64,000 bases of DNA from Spirosoma endbachense (GCF_010233585.1 NZ_CP045997.1:7612654-7676653), one strand, 5' to 3'. Positions 32,767 to 41,657 are shown, counted from the stretch's first letter. Numbers and translations are program-made. The notes: generated by a model not told the origin, from the sequence alone.

Positions 32767-35310
32767 CTAAACGTTTCCAGACTGACCCATCAGGGGGTCA
32801 CTATAACCCGCTTTCCCGGTCTCAACGCGACCGGCATACCGTTGTTCAAAAGCGGCAAAACCAGCTACTTGCAGACTAAAATCATACCAGTTGTAGCTGT
32901 TTTTTAAATTCAGTACGATAGTGGTTTGGGCCGCTTTTGTACCCGCTTTTTCCAGGGTTTTCTGCTCACCTTTGGTTCGATAGGCATTGTCGGTAAGCTG
33001 AACCGAATAAGACCGTTGTGCGTCTGTGTTTTTGATTTTTATCAACACATTGCCCGTAAATTGGTTTTTCGCATCCCGTTCATAAGTACACGAAACCTCA
33101 ATCGGCGGATTACCCGTTGCCCCCTTAAATTCGCGAAGAAACCCATTGGGGCCATAAACACGCAGGTGGTAAGGTTCGTTTAAGGGCCAGGAATCACTGA
33201 GTTGATCGCCGGGGGAAACCGTATAAGAACGAATCGCCACGTTATCGTTCATGAGCTGGTAGACCTGAAAAGGCGATCCGACTGCCCGTTTTCCGAAAAC
33301 TTCGTTCCTGGCAGCCAACGTCAGCGTAAAGCGGTCATTGGCTGTTCGACCATCTGCATACAACTCGTAGGGAAGCGCATTGGCAGGACGAACGCCTTTT
33401 TCCTGCCGGGGCCAGTGCGAAGAAGCCATTGGGTCAGCATTGATCTGGCGAATCTCATCTGGACTAAAAGCTTTATAACCAGTTGGAACGGGCTTGAACT
33501 GGGCTTTATGAATGCTTTCAATGAACGCTTCTTTGGCGACGAAAGCGGGTAATTTAATTTTTTCGCCCTGATATGGCCGGAATGCCGACGTTAGATCGCC
33601 ACAAACAGTGCGACGCCAGTCACTAATATTCGATTCCTCGATTTTCCGGCCTTTTTTATGACTCAGGAATTTTTCAAGAAACTGAAGCGTCGATGTATGG
33701 TCGAAAATCTCCGAACAGACATAACCACCCCGGCTCCACGGAGAGGCAATGACCAGCGGAACACGGTAGCCCAGACCAATTGGGCCGGTGCGCCCCTTGT
33801 TCTGACGTTTGACCTCCTGTTCTTTAGTAACAAACTCCAGCCGGGTATCGATGCTTTTACTGGTTAAACCCGTCTCAGGCTGGTCGGGGTGGGCCGGTAC
33901 GTACGGCGGAACATGGTCGAAATAGCCGTCGTTTTCGTCGTAGGCCAGAATGAAAATAGTTTTCTTCCAGATGTCAGGATTCTGAGTCAGAATATCCATA
34001 ACCTCCGAAATATACCAGGCCCCGTACCAGGGTGCGCCAGGGTGATCGGAAAAGTTTTCGGGCGCAACCAACCACGAAACAGTGGGTAGTTTTTGATTTT
34101 TTACATCGGCCCGAAATTGATGCAGCACATCGCCTTTGGGTACTTGTACTTCCCGCTTTATCGGTCCGTCCTGATAATCTAATCTGGTCAGTTTATGGTA
34201 ATCCGGATCGTTGGCGTTGGTTGTAAATGCTTTTTCGCAAAGGTTTTTATCCCGCTGCGAGAGTTGCTTAAACTTCGCTGGCGTATACTTCACCAGATCC
34301 TCCTGAATGAGTTTCTGAAAGTGTTGCTGACTCGTTAATTCACGTTTCGTTTTTGCATAGTCTTTATCCGTTTCGGTCAGCGTTTTTAGTTTATCTTCCA
34401 GTGCCTTGATGCGTTCGGGTATGATTTTTTCCTGTTGCTGAATGAATGGATAATAGGCCGGGTGAAACCGAACGCGATACTGCGAAAACCACTCAATTGG
34501 GTTGTCCGTGAAGTTACTCAGCCAGGCATCTTCCTCACCTTCCAGGCCGGTAGGTAAGCTGATTTCATTTTGGTAAATTTTCCAGGAAATGCCTTCATCT
34601 TCCAGTCGTTCGGGAAAAGTCGTCCAGTTAACCTCCGCTTCATAATCTACGTTTTCATTGCGAACGTTGGCAATTGCCTGCGGGTTTTTGGGGTCTCGAA
34701 CGGTGCCTGTCCAGAAAAATAACCGGTTTGGCGTTGTTCCGGTCAACGAAGAGCAGAAATTCTGATCACAAACGGTAAACGCATCAGCCAGCGCATAATA
34801 GAAGGGGAGGTCGTCGCGGTTATAATAGCCCATCGTTAAGGGCATGTTGGCATAATCCTTATTGCCCGACTTTTTGGAGTCCAGCCATTTATCCAGTTTT
34901 CCACCATTACGCGCATCAACCTGATCGGTCCAGGAGTGGGGGAGCGAACTCATCCAGGTCGCTTTTGTATCCCGGATATTAAGCCGGAAGGGAGCGTAGG
35001 TTTCGTTGGCCGCGTTGGTCTGGAGCCACACTTTGTTTTTGTTCGGCAGGTCGATGGCTCTTGGGTCATTAAAGCCACGAACGCCCTGAAGCGTACCGAA
35101 TGTATGGTCGAAAGAGCGGTTTTCCTGCATCAGAATGACCACATGCTCGGCATCCAGATACGTTGTTCCGGGTTGAGGATCAATGGCAAACGCTTTTTGA
35201 ATCGAAGTGGGCAATACGCCCGAAAAACCGGCTGTGCTTGACAGTAAGGCTGCTTTCTTTAAAAATTCCCGTCTGGAATCCATTACGTTCATAGGATGAT
35301 TGATGGACAA
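32767..35310 (-). CDS. plc: Phosphocholine-type (non-haemolytic) phospholipase C, Tat-exported
   Basis: An 847-residue secreted phosphoesterase that cleaves phospholipids to diacylglycerol and a phosphorylated head group. The Tat signal MDSRREFLKKAALLSS (twin Arg, S-R-R-E-F-L-K) is close to the start, which could be Met 1, 7 or 10. The catalytic domain shows DAEHVVILMQENRSFDHTFG (conserved E-N-R-S-F-D-H), GTLQGVRGFNDPRAIDLPNK, SLTGTTPNRLFFWTGTVRDP, FILAYDENDGYFDHVPPYVP and FDHTSTLQFLEKFL. Two C-terminal DUF756 beta-domains follow from about residue 640. It is the promoter-proximal gene of the operon with the permease and eutBC, so choline or ethanolamine lipids may be the target; a separate phosphatase is needed to free the amine. 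Confidence 0.95.
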   Translation of the reverse strand: MSINHPMNVMDSRREFLKKAALLSSTAGFSGVLPTSIQKAFAIDPQPGTTYLDAEHVVILMQENRSFDHTFGTLQGVRGFNDPRAIDLPNKNKVWLQTNAANETYAPFRLNIRDTKATWMSSLPHSWTDQVDARNGGKLDKWLDSKKSGNKDYANMPLTMGYYNRDDLPFYYALADAFTVCDQNFCSSLTGTTPNRLFFWTGTVRDPKNPQAIANVRNENVDYEAEVNWTTFPERLEDEGISWKIYQNEISLPTGLEGEEDAWLSNFTDNPIEWFSQYRVRFHPAYYPFIQQQEKIIPERIKALEDKLKTLTETDKDYAKTKRELTSQQHFQKLIQEDLVKYTPAKFKQLSQRDKNLCEKAFTTNANDPDYHKLTRLDYQDGPIKREVQVPKGDVLHQFRADVKNQKLPTVSWLVAPENFSDHPGAPWYGAWYISEVMDILTQNPDIWKKTIFILAYDENDGYFDHVPPYVPAHPDQPETGLTSKSIDTRLEFVTKEQEVKRQNKGRTGPIGLGYRVPLVIASPWSRGGYVCSEIFDHTSTLQFLEKFLSHKKGRKIEESNISDWRRTVCGDLTSAFRPYQGEKIKLPAFVAKEAFIESIHKAQFKPVPTGYKAFSPDEIRQINADPMASSHWPRQEKGVRPANALPYELYADGRTANDRFTLTLAARNEVFGKRAVGSPFQVYQLMNDNVAIRSYTVSPGDQLSDSWPLNEPYHLRVYGPNGFLREFKGATGNPPIEVSCTYERDAKNQFTGNVLIKIKNTDAQRSYSVQLTDNAYRTKGEQKTLEKAGTKAAQTTIVLNLKNSYNWYDFSLQVAGFAAFEQRYAGRVETGKAGYSDPLMGQSGNV

Positions 35311-35925
35311 AAGAGGCTATCCTGATTACACGGCTGACTCATGGACAATGCAAAATGATAGCTTGAGGTCATAAAAGTAAAGAAAGCGATCAACAGACTT
35401 TAGGGTTTCTTTTTACCAGTATGTTAACACTGTAAGCCTTTTGCTGGTAGCCGTGCCACTGCACGGCGGACCGTGGTTTGTTTGCGCATCACTAGTAACC
35501 GTGGCACGGCTACCAGCGAAAGTTCTACAGCGGTTTGGTAAAAGCAGAATGAATGCGCAAAATAATGCAGATACGAATTGTAGAGAAAGATCGGGCGTAT
35601 TTTATTCCTGTAAGCTTCTTGTCAATTTAGGTAAAAATGGGTAAAAAGCTATTGCGTAGGCGCTATCAGGTTCATTTTTAAAGATGTAGTGCTTCTAACG
35701 GATGGTTTTCGTCATTCGATCTCCAAATTAGAGCTTCATTAATTTTTCTAATGAAATATGGCTATTTTCTGTACCAAACGAATTTTAATTATAATAATTC
35801 CATAAAATCCGTAAGAAATACCGTCTATGAGGGTAGATGCATTAATAAATTATTGTTGCGTCGTTCTATATTTGCTGAAAGTATCGTAACAAAACCCGTA
35901 TCTCAATACAATCCACCTGTATACC
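35311..35925. other. Divergent intergenic region between phospholipase C and GSII
   Basis: These 615 bases separate the divergent phospholipase and glutamine synthetase genes and hold no credible gene. They include the palindrome at 35443-35517 and, from 35690 to 35900, an AT-rich part that probably contains the synthetase promoter. No clear TTTG/TAnnTTTG pair could be fixed by eye. Confidence 0.5.
35443..35517. repeat. Palindrome related to the one at 29019
   Basis: GCTGGTAGCCGTGCCAC at 35443-35459 is the exact inverted copy of 35501-35517. The left arm also folds locally: GCCGTGC (35450-35456) and GCACGGC (35461-35467) pair around CACT. The core GGTAGCCGTGCCA agrees with GGTATGCGTGCCA of the 29019 palindrome at 11 of 13 bases, so both belong to one repeat family. 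Confidence 0.85.
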
Positions 35926-36960
35926 ATGGCAAAGTCGAAGTTAGAGTACATTTGGCTCGATGGCTATAAGCCCACCCAAAGCCTGCGTTCCAAAACTAAA
36001 ATTGAAGCTGATTTCTCGGGTAGTCTCGAAGATTGCCCTATGTGGTCGTTCGACGGCTCTTCGACCGAGCAAGCCGAAGGCGGTTCGTCAGACTGTTTGC
36101 TGAAACCAGTTTTCATTGTACCAGATCCGCAGCGTAAGAATGGTTATCTCGTGATGTGTGAAGTGCTGAACGCTGATGGTACTCCTCACGTAACAAACGG
36201 ACGTGCTACGATTGAAGACGACGATAACGATTTCTGGTTTGGTTTTGAGCAGGAATATTTCCTATGGGATTTAAGCATTGATAAACCACTAGGATTCCCG
36301 GCCGAAGGTTTCCCGACGCGTCCACAAGGGCCATATTATTGCTCTGTAGGCGCTCAGAATGCCTATGGTCGCTACATTATTGAAGAACACCTGGATGCTT
36401 GCCTGGAAGCTGGCCTGAACGTTGAAGGTATCAACGCCGAGGTGGCAACAGGTCAGTGGGAATTCCAGATTTTCGCTAAAGGAGCAAAAGCAGCTGGTGA
36501 CCAGATTTGGGTTGCCCGTTATATCCTGGAGCGTATCGGTGAAAAATACAATATTGCCATCAACTGGCATTGCAAGCCGCTGGGCGCAACCGACTGGAAC
36601 GGTTCGGGTATGCACGCTAACTTCTCAAATACGGCTCTGCGCACGTCGGGAAGCAAGGAAGTATACGACAAAATCTGTCAGTCTTTCTCGCCTGCCGACG
36701 TTATCAAAGCACACATCGCTGTCTATGGTGCTGATAACGAGCAACGCCTGACGGGTAAACACGAAACCCAGTCGATCGATCAGTTCTCTTACGGTATCTC
36801 TGACCGTGGTGCTTCGATCCGTATCCCTATCGCTACGGTAGAACGCGGCTGGAAAGGCTGGCTCGAAGATCGTCGTCCGAACTCGGCCGCTGATCCTTAT
36901 AAAGTAGCCGCTGTCATTATCAAAACCGTTAAATCGGCTGAGATTCTGGAAACTGCTTAA
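35926..36960 (+). CDS. glnII: Glutamine synthetase, type II (eukaryote-like GSII)
   Basis: A 344-residue enzyme joining ammonia and glutamate to glutamine with ATP. GSII features: the beta-grasp start (KLEYIWLDGYKPTQSLRSKT), MWSFDGSSTEQAEGGSSDCL for substrate contacts, FGFEQEYFLWD with metal ligands (E-Q-E-Y), INAEVATGQWEFQI, INWHCKPLGATDWNGSGMHA with the N-G-S-G-x-H ammonium/glutamate site, and ASIRIPIATVERGWKGWLED with the R-x-P-R-like loop. The length matches GSII rather than GSI (about 470) or GSIII (about 730). GSII in Bacteroidota is known but uncommon. It diverges from the plc-eut operon and ends at a strong terminator. Confidence 0.96.
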   Translation: MAKSKLEYIWLDGYKPTQSLRSKTKIEADFSGSLEDCPMWSFDGSSTEQAEGGSSDCLLKPVFIVPDPQRKNGYLVMCEVLNADGTPHVTNGRATIEDDDNDFWFGFEQEYFLWDLSIDKPLGFPAEGFPTRPQGPYYCSVGAQNAYGRYIIEEHLDACLEAGLNVEGINAEVATGQWEFQIFAKGAKAAGDQIWVARYILERIGEKYNIAINWHCKPLGATDWNGSGMHANFSNTALRTSGSKEVYDKICQSFSPADVIKAHIAVYGADNEQRLTGKHETQSIDQFSYGISDRGASIRIPIATVERGWKGWLEDRRPNSAADPYKVAAVIIKTVKSAEILETA

Positions 36961-37035
36961 TAACAGGATGCTGGATTAAAGAGGTTAGACGTAAGAATGC
37001 TAGCTCATTAATCGAATATCTGTAAACGATAGAAT

Positions 37036-37065
37036 GCCCGACTACGCAAGTGGTCGGGCTTTTTT
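37036..37065 (+). terminator. Intrinsic terminator of the GSII gene
   Basis: GCCCGAC at 37036-37042 pairs with GTCGGGC at 37053-37059 across ACTACGCAAGTG-type loop bases and is followed by six T. The 24-base hairpin is identical to the one at 41658-41681. Confidence 0.9.
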
Positions 37066-37317
37066 GTTGCTAAATGGGGAACCATACAACTCAGTGCTGA
37101 ACCTTGTCCAGATTTATAAAGACTGAGAGAAAAGTAGACCTGACTGATTCGTTGAGGGTTACCAGTCTGGTGCCTTTTTAGGATAAAGGGATTTGTATTG
37201 ACTATGTTATCTGCTGTGTTACAAAATAGGGGAGGAATCTGAACACTGGTACAGCAGCGAAAGACTATCAACGGCATTGGTTGGTTTTGTGAAACTCTGA
37301 ATAATTATAGTATACGA

Positions 37318-37365
37318 ATTATAAATACTTAGTATATAATTTTAGATACTAAGTATTTATAATTG
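37318..37365. repeat. AT-rich 19-base inverted repeat upstream of the lipoprotein genes
   Basis: AATTATAAATACTTAGTAT at 37318-37336 is the perfect inverted copy of 37347-37365, with a 10-base spacer. It sits 84 bases ahead of the first lipoprotein start codon. It may be an operator or a folding mRNA leader element; no second copy was noticed before the paralogue at 38134. Confidence 0.8.
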
Positions 37366-37449
37366 TATTAGAAAATAATTTAAATAACTATTAAGAAGAA
37401 AAAAGATTACTTATGTTTATGCCCAAATCAACCTTACTAAATACTCATC

Positions 37450-37884
37450 ATGAAATCAAATCAACTACGAAGCCTGTCCACAGTAGGCCTGCTGTGGCTG
37501 GGTCTGAGCGCGGGCTGTAGTCCACCCGATCCCTGTAAAAATGGCGAATGTTGTGGCCGGGGTAAAGTAACGTTTGTCCGACGGGTTGAAGGGGCCCGAG
37601 CCGAGTATGGAGGTATTGTATTTGCTTTTCAGGAGGTTGTTAGCGCGGCACCTAATATCAATCAGGCTTCTGCCTTTACCTGCCCTACCCAACAGGCGAT
37701 GATAACAGCCCTGCATCTGAAGAGCAATACAATGGTTGACGCGACGGGTAAGATTCGCCTGATTGATTCGACCCATGCCTACCCCTATCGAGTGTGGGGC
37801 ACCATCTATAATTTAGTCGAAATGCCTGGATTCGCTGGGCCTAATTATGCGATTCGGCTTGATAAAGTCGAGTCCGTTTATTAA
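37450..37884 (+). CDS. Small cysteine-rich lipoprotein, paralogue 1
   Basis: A 144-residue protein with the lipoprotein signal MKSNQLRSLSTVGLLWLGLS and lipobox LSAGC (Cys23). The mature part starts with a short spacer and the cluster PCKNGECCG, then a beta-rich domain ending HAYPYRVWGTIYNLV and NYAIRLDKVES. It is not a family I recognise. A second gene at 38134 is clearly related: same signal, same CKNGxCC, same YPYRVWGTIY. Each copy is followed by a gene, or gene stub, for the same M4-type peptidase. The pair was duplicated together, which suggests the lipoprotein works with the peptidase, for example as an inhibitor, chaperone or anchor; this is inference. Confidence 0.8.
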   Translation: MKSNQLRSLSTVGLLWLGLSAGCSPPDPCKNGECCGRGKVTFVRRVEGARAEYGGIVFAFQEVVSAAPNINQASAFTCPTQQAMITALHLKSNTMVDATGKIRLIDSTHAYPYRVWGTIYNLVEMPGFAGPNYAIRLDKVESVY

Positions 37885-37919
37885 AGTTTTTATAACCACC
37901 CTTCAACTTGTAAATCATC

Positions 37920-38084
37920 ATGGCCACCCTATTTTTTCGTATTTTTTTATGTAACCTAATATTTTTCGGTGCTACTTATGGTTCAATGGCTCAGCGCTAC
38001 AAACCTAAGTATCTCCGTGAAAATGATAAAACCCTGCTCCAACTGACCAGTCGCGCCACTGATGATGGCTGGCTTAAAAGCTAG
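37920..38084 (+). pseudogene. Truncated stub of a second M4-type peptidase gene
   Basis: ATG 37920 opens a frame of 54 codons with a signal peptide (ATLFFRIFLCNLIFFGATYG) and then YKPKYLRENDKTLLQLTSRA followed by TDDGWLKS and a stop. This matches the mature start of the full peptidase at 38624 (FAPKYLRENDKSLLSLTSQY, then TEDGWL) almost residue by residue, after which nothing is left. It is therefore the remnant of a duplicated peptidase gene with the rest deleted. It occupies the position expected of the peptidase partner of lipoprotein paralogue 1. It could still be translated into a short secreted peptide. Confidence 0.85.
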
Positions 38085-38133
38085 AATGAGATACGTAGAA
38101 TTGTAACCAAATCAACCTAAATAAATTCTTATC

Positions 38134-38583
38134 ATGAAAATTAAGCAATTATCAAGCCTGGCCACGGTAGGCCTGCTGTGGTCGTGTTTGAGTGCAGGTT
38201 GTAGCAAAAAACCACCTCAACCTGACTGCAAGAATGGGAGCTGTTGTATGGCAGGCTATCAAAATACCGTTGTACGGACCTATGTCAATGCGCCAGCTTA
38301 TTTTGGCGGCTCCTCATTTACCTTCCAGGATTCAATTACTTGGTTTGGGTCCCGACTAATTCGTACAGCCTTTATTTGCAGTGTGCAGGGTGAACAGATT
38401 CAGCATATGAATCTGACAAACAGCATTGTAATCGACCCGGTTACACTCAAGGCTCGTCTAGTTGATTCGACCAATATGTACCCTTATCGTGTATGGGGTA
38501 CCATTTATCGCGTCCCCATCTATGCCTTTGATGGAGCTCCAGTCCATGCAGTGCGAATTGATAAGATCGAAAAGGCTAATTAA
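38134..38583 (+). CDS. Small cysteine-rich lipoprotein, paralogue 2
   Basis: A 149-residue paralogue of the protein at 37450. Signal MKIKQLSSLATVGLLWSCLS with lipobox LSAGC (Cys23), spacer KKPPQP, then the shared cluster DCKNGSCC. The shared C-terminal core is STNMYPYRVWGTIYRVPIYA and AVRIDKIEKA. Similarity at DNA level extends upstream of the start codon: CCAAATCAACCT precedes both copies, so the duplication included the leader. A third cysteine-containing segment (RTAFICSVQGEQIQ) matches FTCPTQQAM of the first copy. It lies 40 bases ahead of the intact peptidase and is probably cotranscribed with it. No known function. Confidence 0.8.
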   Translation: MKIKQLSSLATVGLLWSCLSAGCSKKPPQPDCKNGSCCMAGYQNTVVRTYVNAPAYFGGSSFTFQDSITWFGSRLIRTAFICSVQGEQIQHMNLTNSIVIDPVTLKARLVDSTNMYPYRVWGTIYRVPIYAFDGAPVHAVRIDKIEKAN

Positions 38584-38623
38584 TCTCTCTATTTCTTATT
38601 CAATCCCTTTAATCCCTCACATT

Positions 38624-41600
38624 ATGCAAAAGTATCTAATTTTCTGGCTCTTATTTTGTAGCCTATTGTTCCAAAATGACATCTTATATGGCCAGAAATT
38701 TGCACCTAAATATTTAAGAGAAAACGACAAAAGTCTATTATCCCTAACCAGCCAATATACCGAAGATGGCTGGTTAATATTCAACCCGGATTCTGAATCC
38801 ATTGAAGCCAGTAAGTTTACGTCAAGATTTCAGAATTCTTTGGGGTTGAGTGGGGATTATCAACTTTGGTTAGTAAAAGACAAAACCGATGTAAAAGAAA
38901 CCAGACATCAACACTTTCAACTGCTCTGGAAAAACATAGTCGTCGAAGGCGGTCATTTAACCTTACATTCGCGAAAAGGTGTTCTCAAGTCTGTTCATTC
39001 CCGGATTATTGATGGCTTAGCTCTAAACCCAGAACGAGTCATATCGGAAAGCCAAGCACTTGAATCAGCAGTTTTTGCCCAAAAAATCAGCCTAGCTGAT
39101 TTTAAAAATAACCTACCCAAAGGTCAATTAATTCTAACGAGCCAGGATGGAAATTTTGCAACAGAAAGTTATCAGCTTGCCTATACATTCGATATACTGG
39201 GTGGAAGGGAATCGGGCGATATTAAAAAAGCACTTGGCCCAAATCGAGTATACATCAATGCCATTAGTGGAGCAGTCATAAAAAGTGTCCCCTTGGTTAG
39301 CAAATGCTTTGATGCTAAGTATAGTCATGGCAAAGTGAGCCACAATCAGCTTCAATTACTTCCTACAACTCAAAACCTTGGTAAACCATTACAAGCCGCG
39401 ACTTTCAACTCACTACATCCACGCGGCAATCCCACTCCTTCTTTTGAAGTAGAGCCTTTGGGTACGGACTTTCGCTTATCCATGAGTACCAATGTTCCCC
39501 AGGCTTTAATTACCCGAGTTGATTTGAACAATAATGCCTGGCTCTGGGCGAATCAGAATCCACCGCAAATCAATAACGCTTGGGACGATCCTGAGGTAAC
39601 AAATTCTTCTACAAACTGGGGGACTAATGCACAGGCGGCTACCCTTAGTCACTGGGCTGTCTGGAGATGTTACCAATATTTCTTGAACCGTTTTAATATG
39701 AACGGTACTGATGGTCAAGGAACAATCGCGCGGGTTTTATCAAGCCCAGGTTACGCAGATGGTCCTGTCTGGTGGAGAAATGAGCGGCTAATGGTGGTCG
39801 AGGCTAATCCCCAAGGTCAAGTGGCTGCTGCCGTTGACATAATTGGTCATGAATATGGACATGGAGTTTCTAATCATTTAGTTGGTGGCTGGACAATTTT
39901 TGATGGCGAAACGGGGTCGTTAAATGAAGGCTTTTCTGATATCATGGGTTCGGTGATTGAGCGAGAACTGCAACCCGATGGAGGCCCAAATGGAGGAGAT
40001 TGGTATTGGCAGATGGGAGAAAACGCCTGGTATGTTCGCAATATGGCCGATCCTAATATATTTGGCCATCCCAAGATATATCACGAACCTGGCTTTTGGA
40101 ATAGTACGAATCCCCAGTTGGTCCATATAAATGCCGGCGTCTTGGATAAATGGTTTCATACATTGATAACAGGAAAAGGGCCAAATGGGGATATAACGCC
40201 CATTAGTTCGATTAATGATGCGATGAGCGTCGTGTATTGGGCGCTTGAAAATTACATTTATGGTGATTATAACTACGCTAATACCGCCAATGCCCTTCGT
40301 ATCGCAGCTGGAGCCGTTTTTGGCGAATGTTCTCCTCAACAACGCGCCGTCGCTGCTGCCTGGGGAGCGGTAGGTATACCCACTAGCTACATCTGTAGTC
40401 CAGATTGTAATTTTACGGCAACAGCCATTACACCAACGAGTGTCAATTGCAATCAGGCCATGACTCTCAGTTCGGGCTGTACGGCTGGGCCCGGCAATTC
40501 AAACGGTTGGGAATGTCAGGGAATTACCTATACCTATAGTGGCCCTAATGTTCCTTATAACCCAGGCTCGAACCCAAGTTTGAACGTAACGGCTCCAGCT
40601 TCTGCAGGAACATATCAGTACAGTCTGGCCATGTCCAAATCTGGCGCTGGTTGTTATACACCAACTTTTAACTTCAACGTCAGTGTAAACTGTGGTTCCA
40701 CTCCCACCTGCGATTTCAGTAACGGCCCTCGTTATGTGGGCACCTGGTCGAATCTGGTCGTTCAGATTCGCTCGATCTCCGGAAGAAATGTATTAGTGAC
40801 GGCCATTCCAGGCTCCTCCGATGACAAATACTACCCGCGTGGTGATAATTTCTGGGGAAGCTTTAATCAAGACCCCAATGCGGCTGGTTTGCAAAGCTGT
40901 CTCAATGCAGGTACTACGGATTGGGGTGGCCTGACTAACCCCTCCAGCATTGCTCCGCCAGCCGGTTATTATCAGGGCACGGAGCAGGATGGGGCCGTAT
41001 ATTATGCACAGAACGGTACCAATCCGCCTAATCCCTGCGATTTTAGTAGCGGCCCCCGCCATGTGGGCACCTGGAATAATTTGAACGTCGAGATTCGCCA
41101 GTTTCCGAATGGGAAGCGGGCCTTGGTAACCGCTGAGCCGAACGCATACAATGACAAGTACTACCCACGCGGTGATAATTTCTGGGATAATTTCACCAAA
41201 GATTCCGGTGTGGAAAATCTCCAAGGGTGCCTCAATGCAGGAACTACGGGTTGGTGGGGCCTTGAATTCCCAACAAGCATAACCCCTCCATCGGGTTATC
41301 AACAGGGAACGACTCAGGATGGAGCCGTTTATTTCTCAACGAATGGGTTACGAGTGGGTGCCCAACAGGAGACTATAGAGGAGGTAAGCTTAGTGAAAGT
41401 GCGCCCGAATCCGGTTCATAATGAGGTTATAGTAACATTTATGCTAAAAGAAGCCAGTGATGTTCAACTGCGTTTGCTAGACGTACAGGGCCGTGTTTAT
41501 CAGCAGCATACGCATAAGGGTATAGCTGGTAAGAACGAACGTGTTCTGACTGTTTCGTCACTGGCTACCGGTGTCTATGCGCTGGAAGTAATACTGGAAC

Positions 41601-41635
41601 GGCAGCGAATCATTCATAAGCTGGTGAAAGAATAG
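38624..41635 (+). CDS. Secreted M4 (thermolysin-like) metallopeptidase with duplicated novel domain and T9SS tail
   Basis: A 1003-residue protein from ATG 38624; the longer frame from 38462 overlaps the lipoprotein gene. Signal peptide 1 to about 22. Residues 50-230 look like an FTP/PepSY inhibitory propeptide. The zinc site is H409-E-Y-G-H413 with E435 in LNEGFSDIMG, and His501 in VHINAGVLDKWFH is the M4 transition-state histidine. Residues about 620-690 form a PKD/Ig-like linker. Two copies of a domain of about 105 residues start at C696 and C805 (CDFSxGPRxVGTW, DKYYPRGDNFW, CLNAGTTxWxGL, QDGAVY). The last 80 residues are a type A sorting domain (VRPNPVHNEVIVTF, LATGVYALEV) for export by type IX secretion. 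It ends at a terminator. Confidence 0.92.
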   Translation: MQKYLIFWLLFCSLLFQNDILYGQKFAPKYLRENDKSLLSLTSQYTEDGWLIFNPDSESIEASKFTSRFQNSLGLSGDYQLWLVKDKTDVKETRHQHFQLLWKNIVVEGGHLTLHSRKGVLKSVHSRIIDGLALNPERVISESQALESAVFAQKISLADFKNNLPKGQLILTSQDGNFATESYQLAYTFDILGGRESGDIKKALGPNRVYINAISGAVIKSVPLVSKCFDAKYSHGKVSHNQLQLLPTTQNLGKPLQAATFNSLHPRGNPTPSFEVEPLGTDFRLSMSTNVPQALITRVDLNNNAWLWANQNPPQINNAWDDPEVTNSSTNWGTNAQAATLSHWAVWRCYQYFLNRFNMNGTDGQGTIARVLSSPGYADGPVWWRNERLMVVEANPQGQVAAAVDIIGHEYGHGVSNHLVGGWTIFDGETGSLNEGFSDIMGSVIERELQPDGGPNGGDWYWQMGENAWYVRNMADPNIFGHPKIYHEPGFWNSTNPQLVHINAGVLDKWFHTLITGKGPNGDITPISSINDAMSVVYWALENYIYGDYNYANTANALRIAAGAVFGECSPQQRAVAAAWGAVGIPTSYICSPDCNFTATAITPTSVNCNQAMTLSSGCTAGPGNSNGWECQGITYTYSGPNVPYNPGSNPSLNVTAPASAGTYQYSLAMSKSGAGCYTPTFNFNVSVNCGSTPTCDFSNGPRYVGTWSNLVVQIRSISGRNVLVTAIPGSSDDKYYPRGDNFWGSFNQDPNAAGLQSCLNAGTTDWGGLTNPSSIAPPAGYYQGTEQDGAVYYAQNGTNPPNPCDFSSGPRHVGTWNNLNVEIRQFPNGKRALVTAEPNAYNDKYYPRGDNFWDNFTKDSGVENLQGCLNAGTTGWWGLEFPTSITPPSGYQQGTTQDGAVYFSTNGLRVGAQQETIEEVSLVKVRPNPVHNEVIVTFMLKEASDVQLRLLDVQGRVYQQHTHKGIAGKNERVLTVSSLATGVYALEVILERQRIIHKLVKE

Positions 41636-41657
41636 GTCCTGGTTACCCCTCTTCCAG

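Noticed and set aside
29168..35310. A bacterial microcompartment ethanolamine locus
   Set aside because: No shell-protein genes and no EutC targeting extension are present; only the soluble lyase and permease are found.
35441..35644. 67-codon frame over the palindrome near 35.4 kb
   Set aside because: It is built from the inverted repeat and lacks any protein-like pattern or start context.
35751..35969. 72-codon frame overlapping the GSII start
   Set aside because: It overlaps a certain start codon in another frame and reads through AT-rich promoter DNA.
37008..37277. 89-codon minus-strand frame after GSII
   Set aside because: It includes the GSII terminator and shows no domain or conservation signs.
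38462..38623. N-terminal extension of the M4 peptidase
   Set aside because: It overlaps the lipoprotein gene in another frame; the signal peptide starts at 38624.
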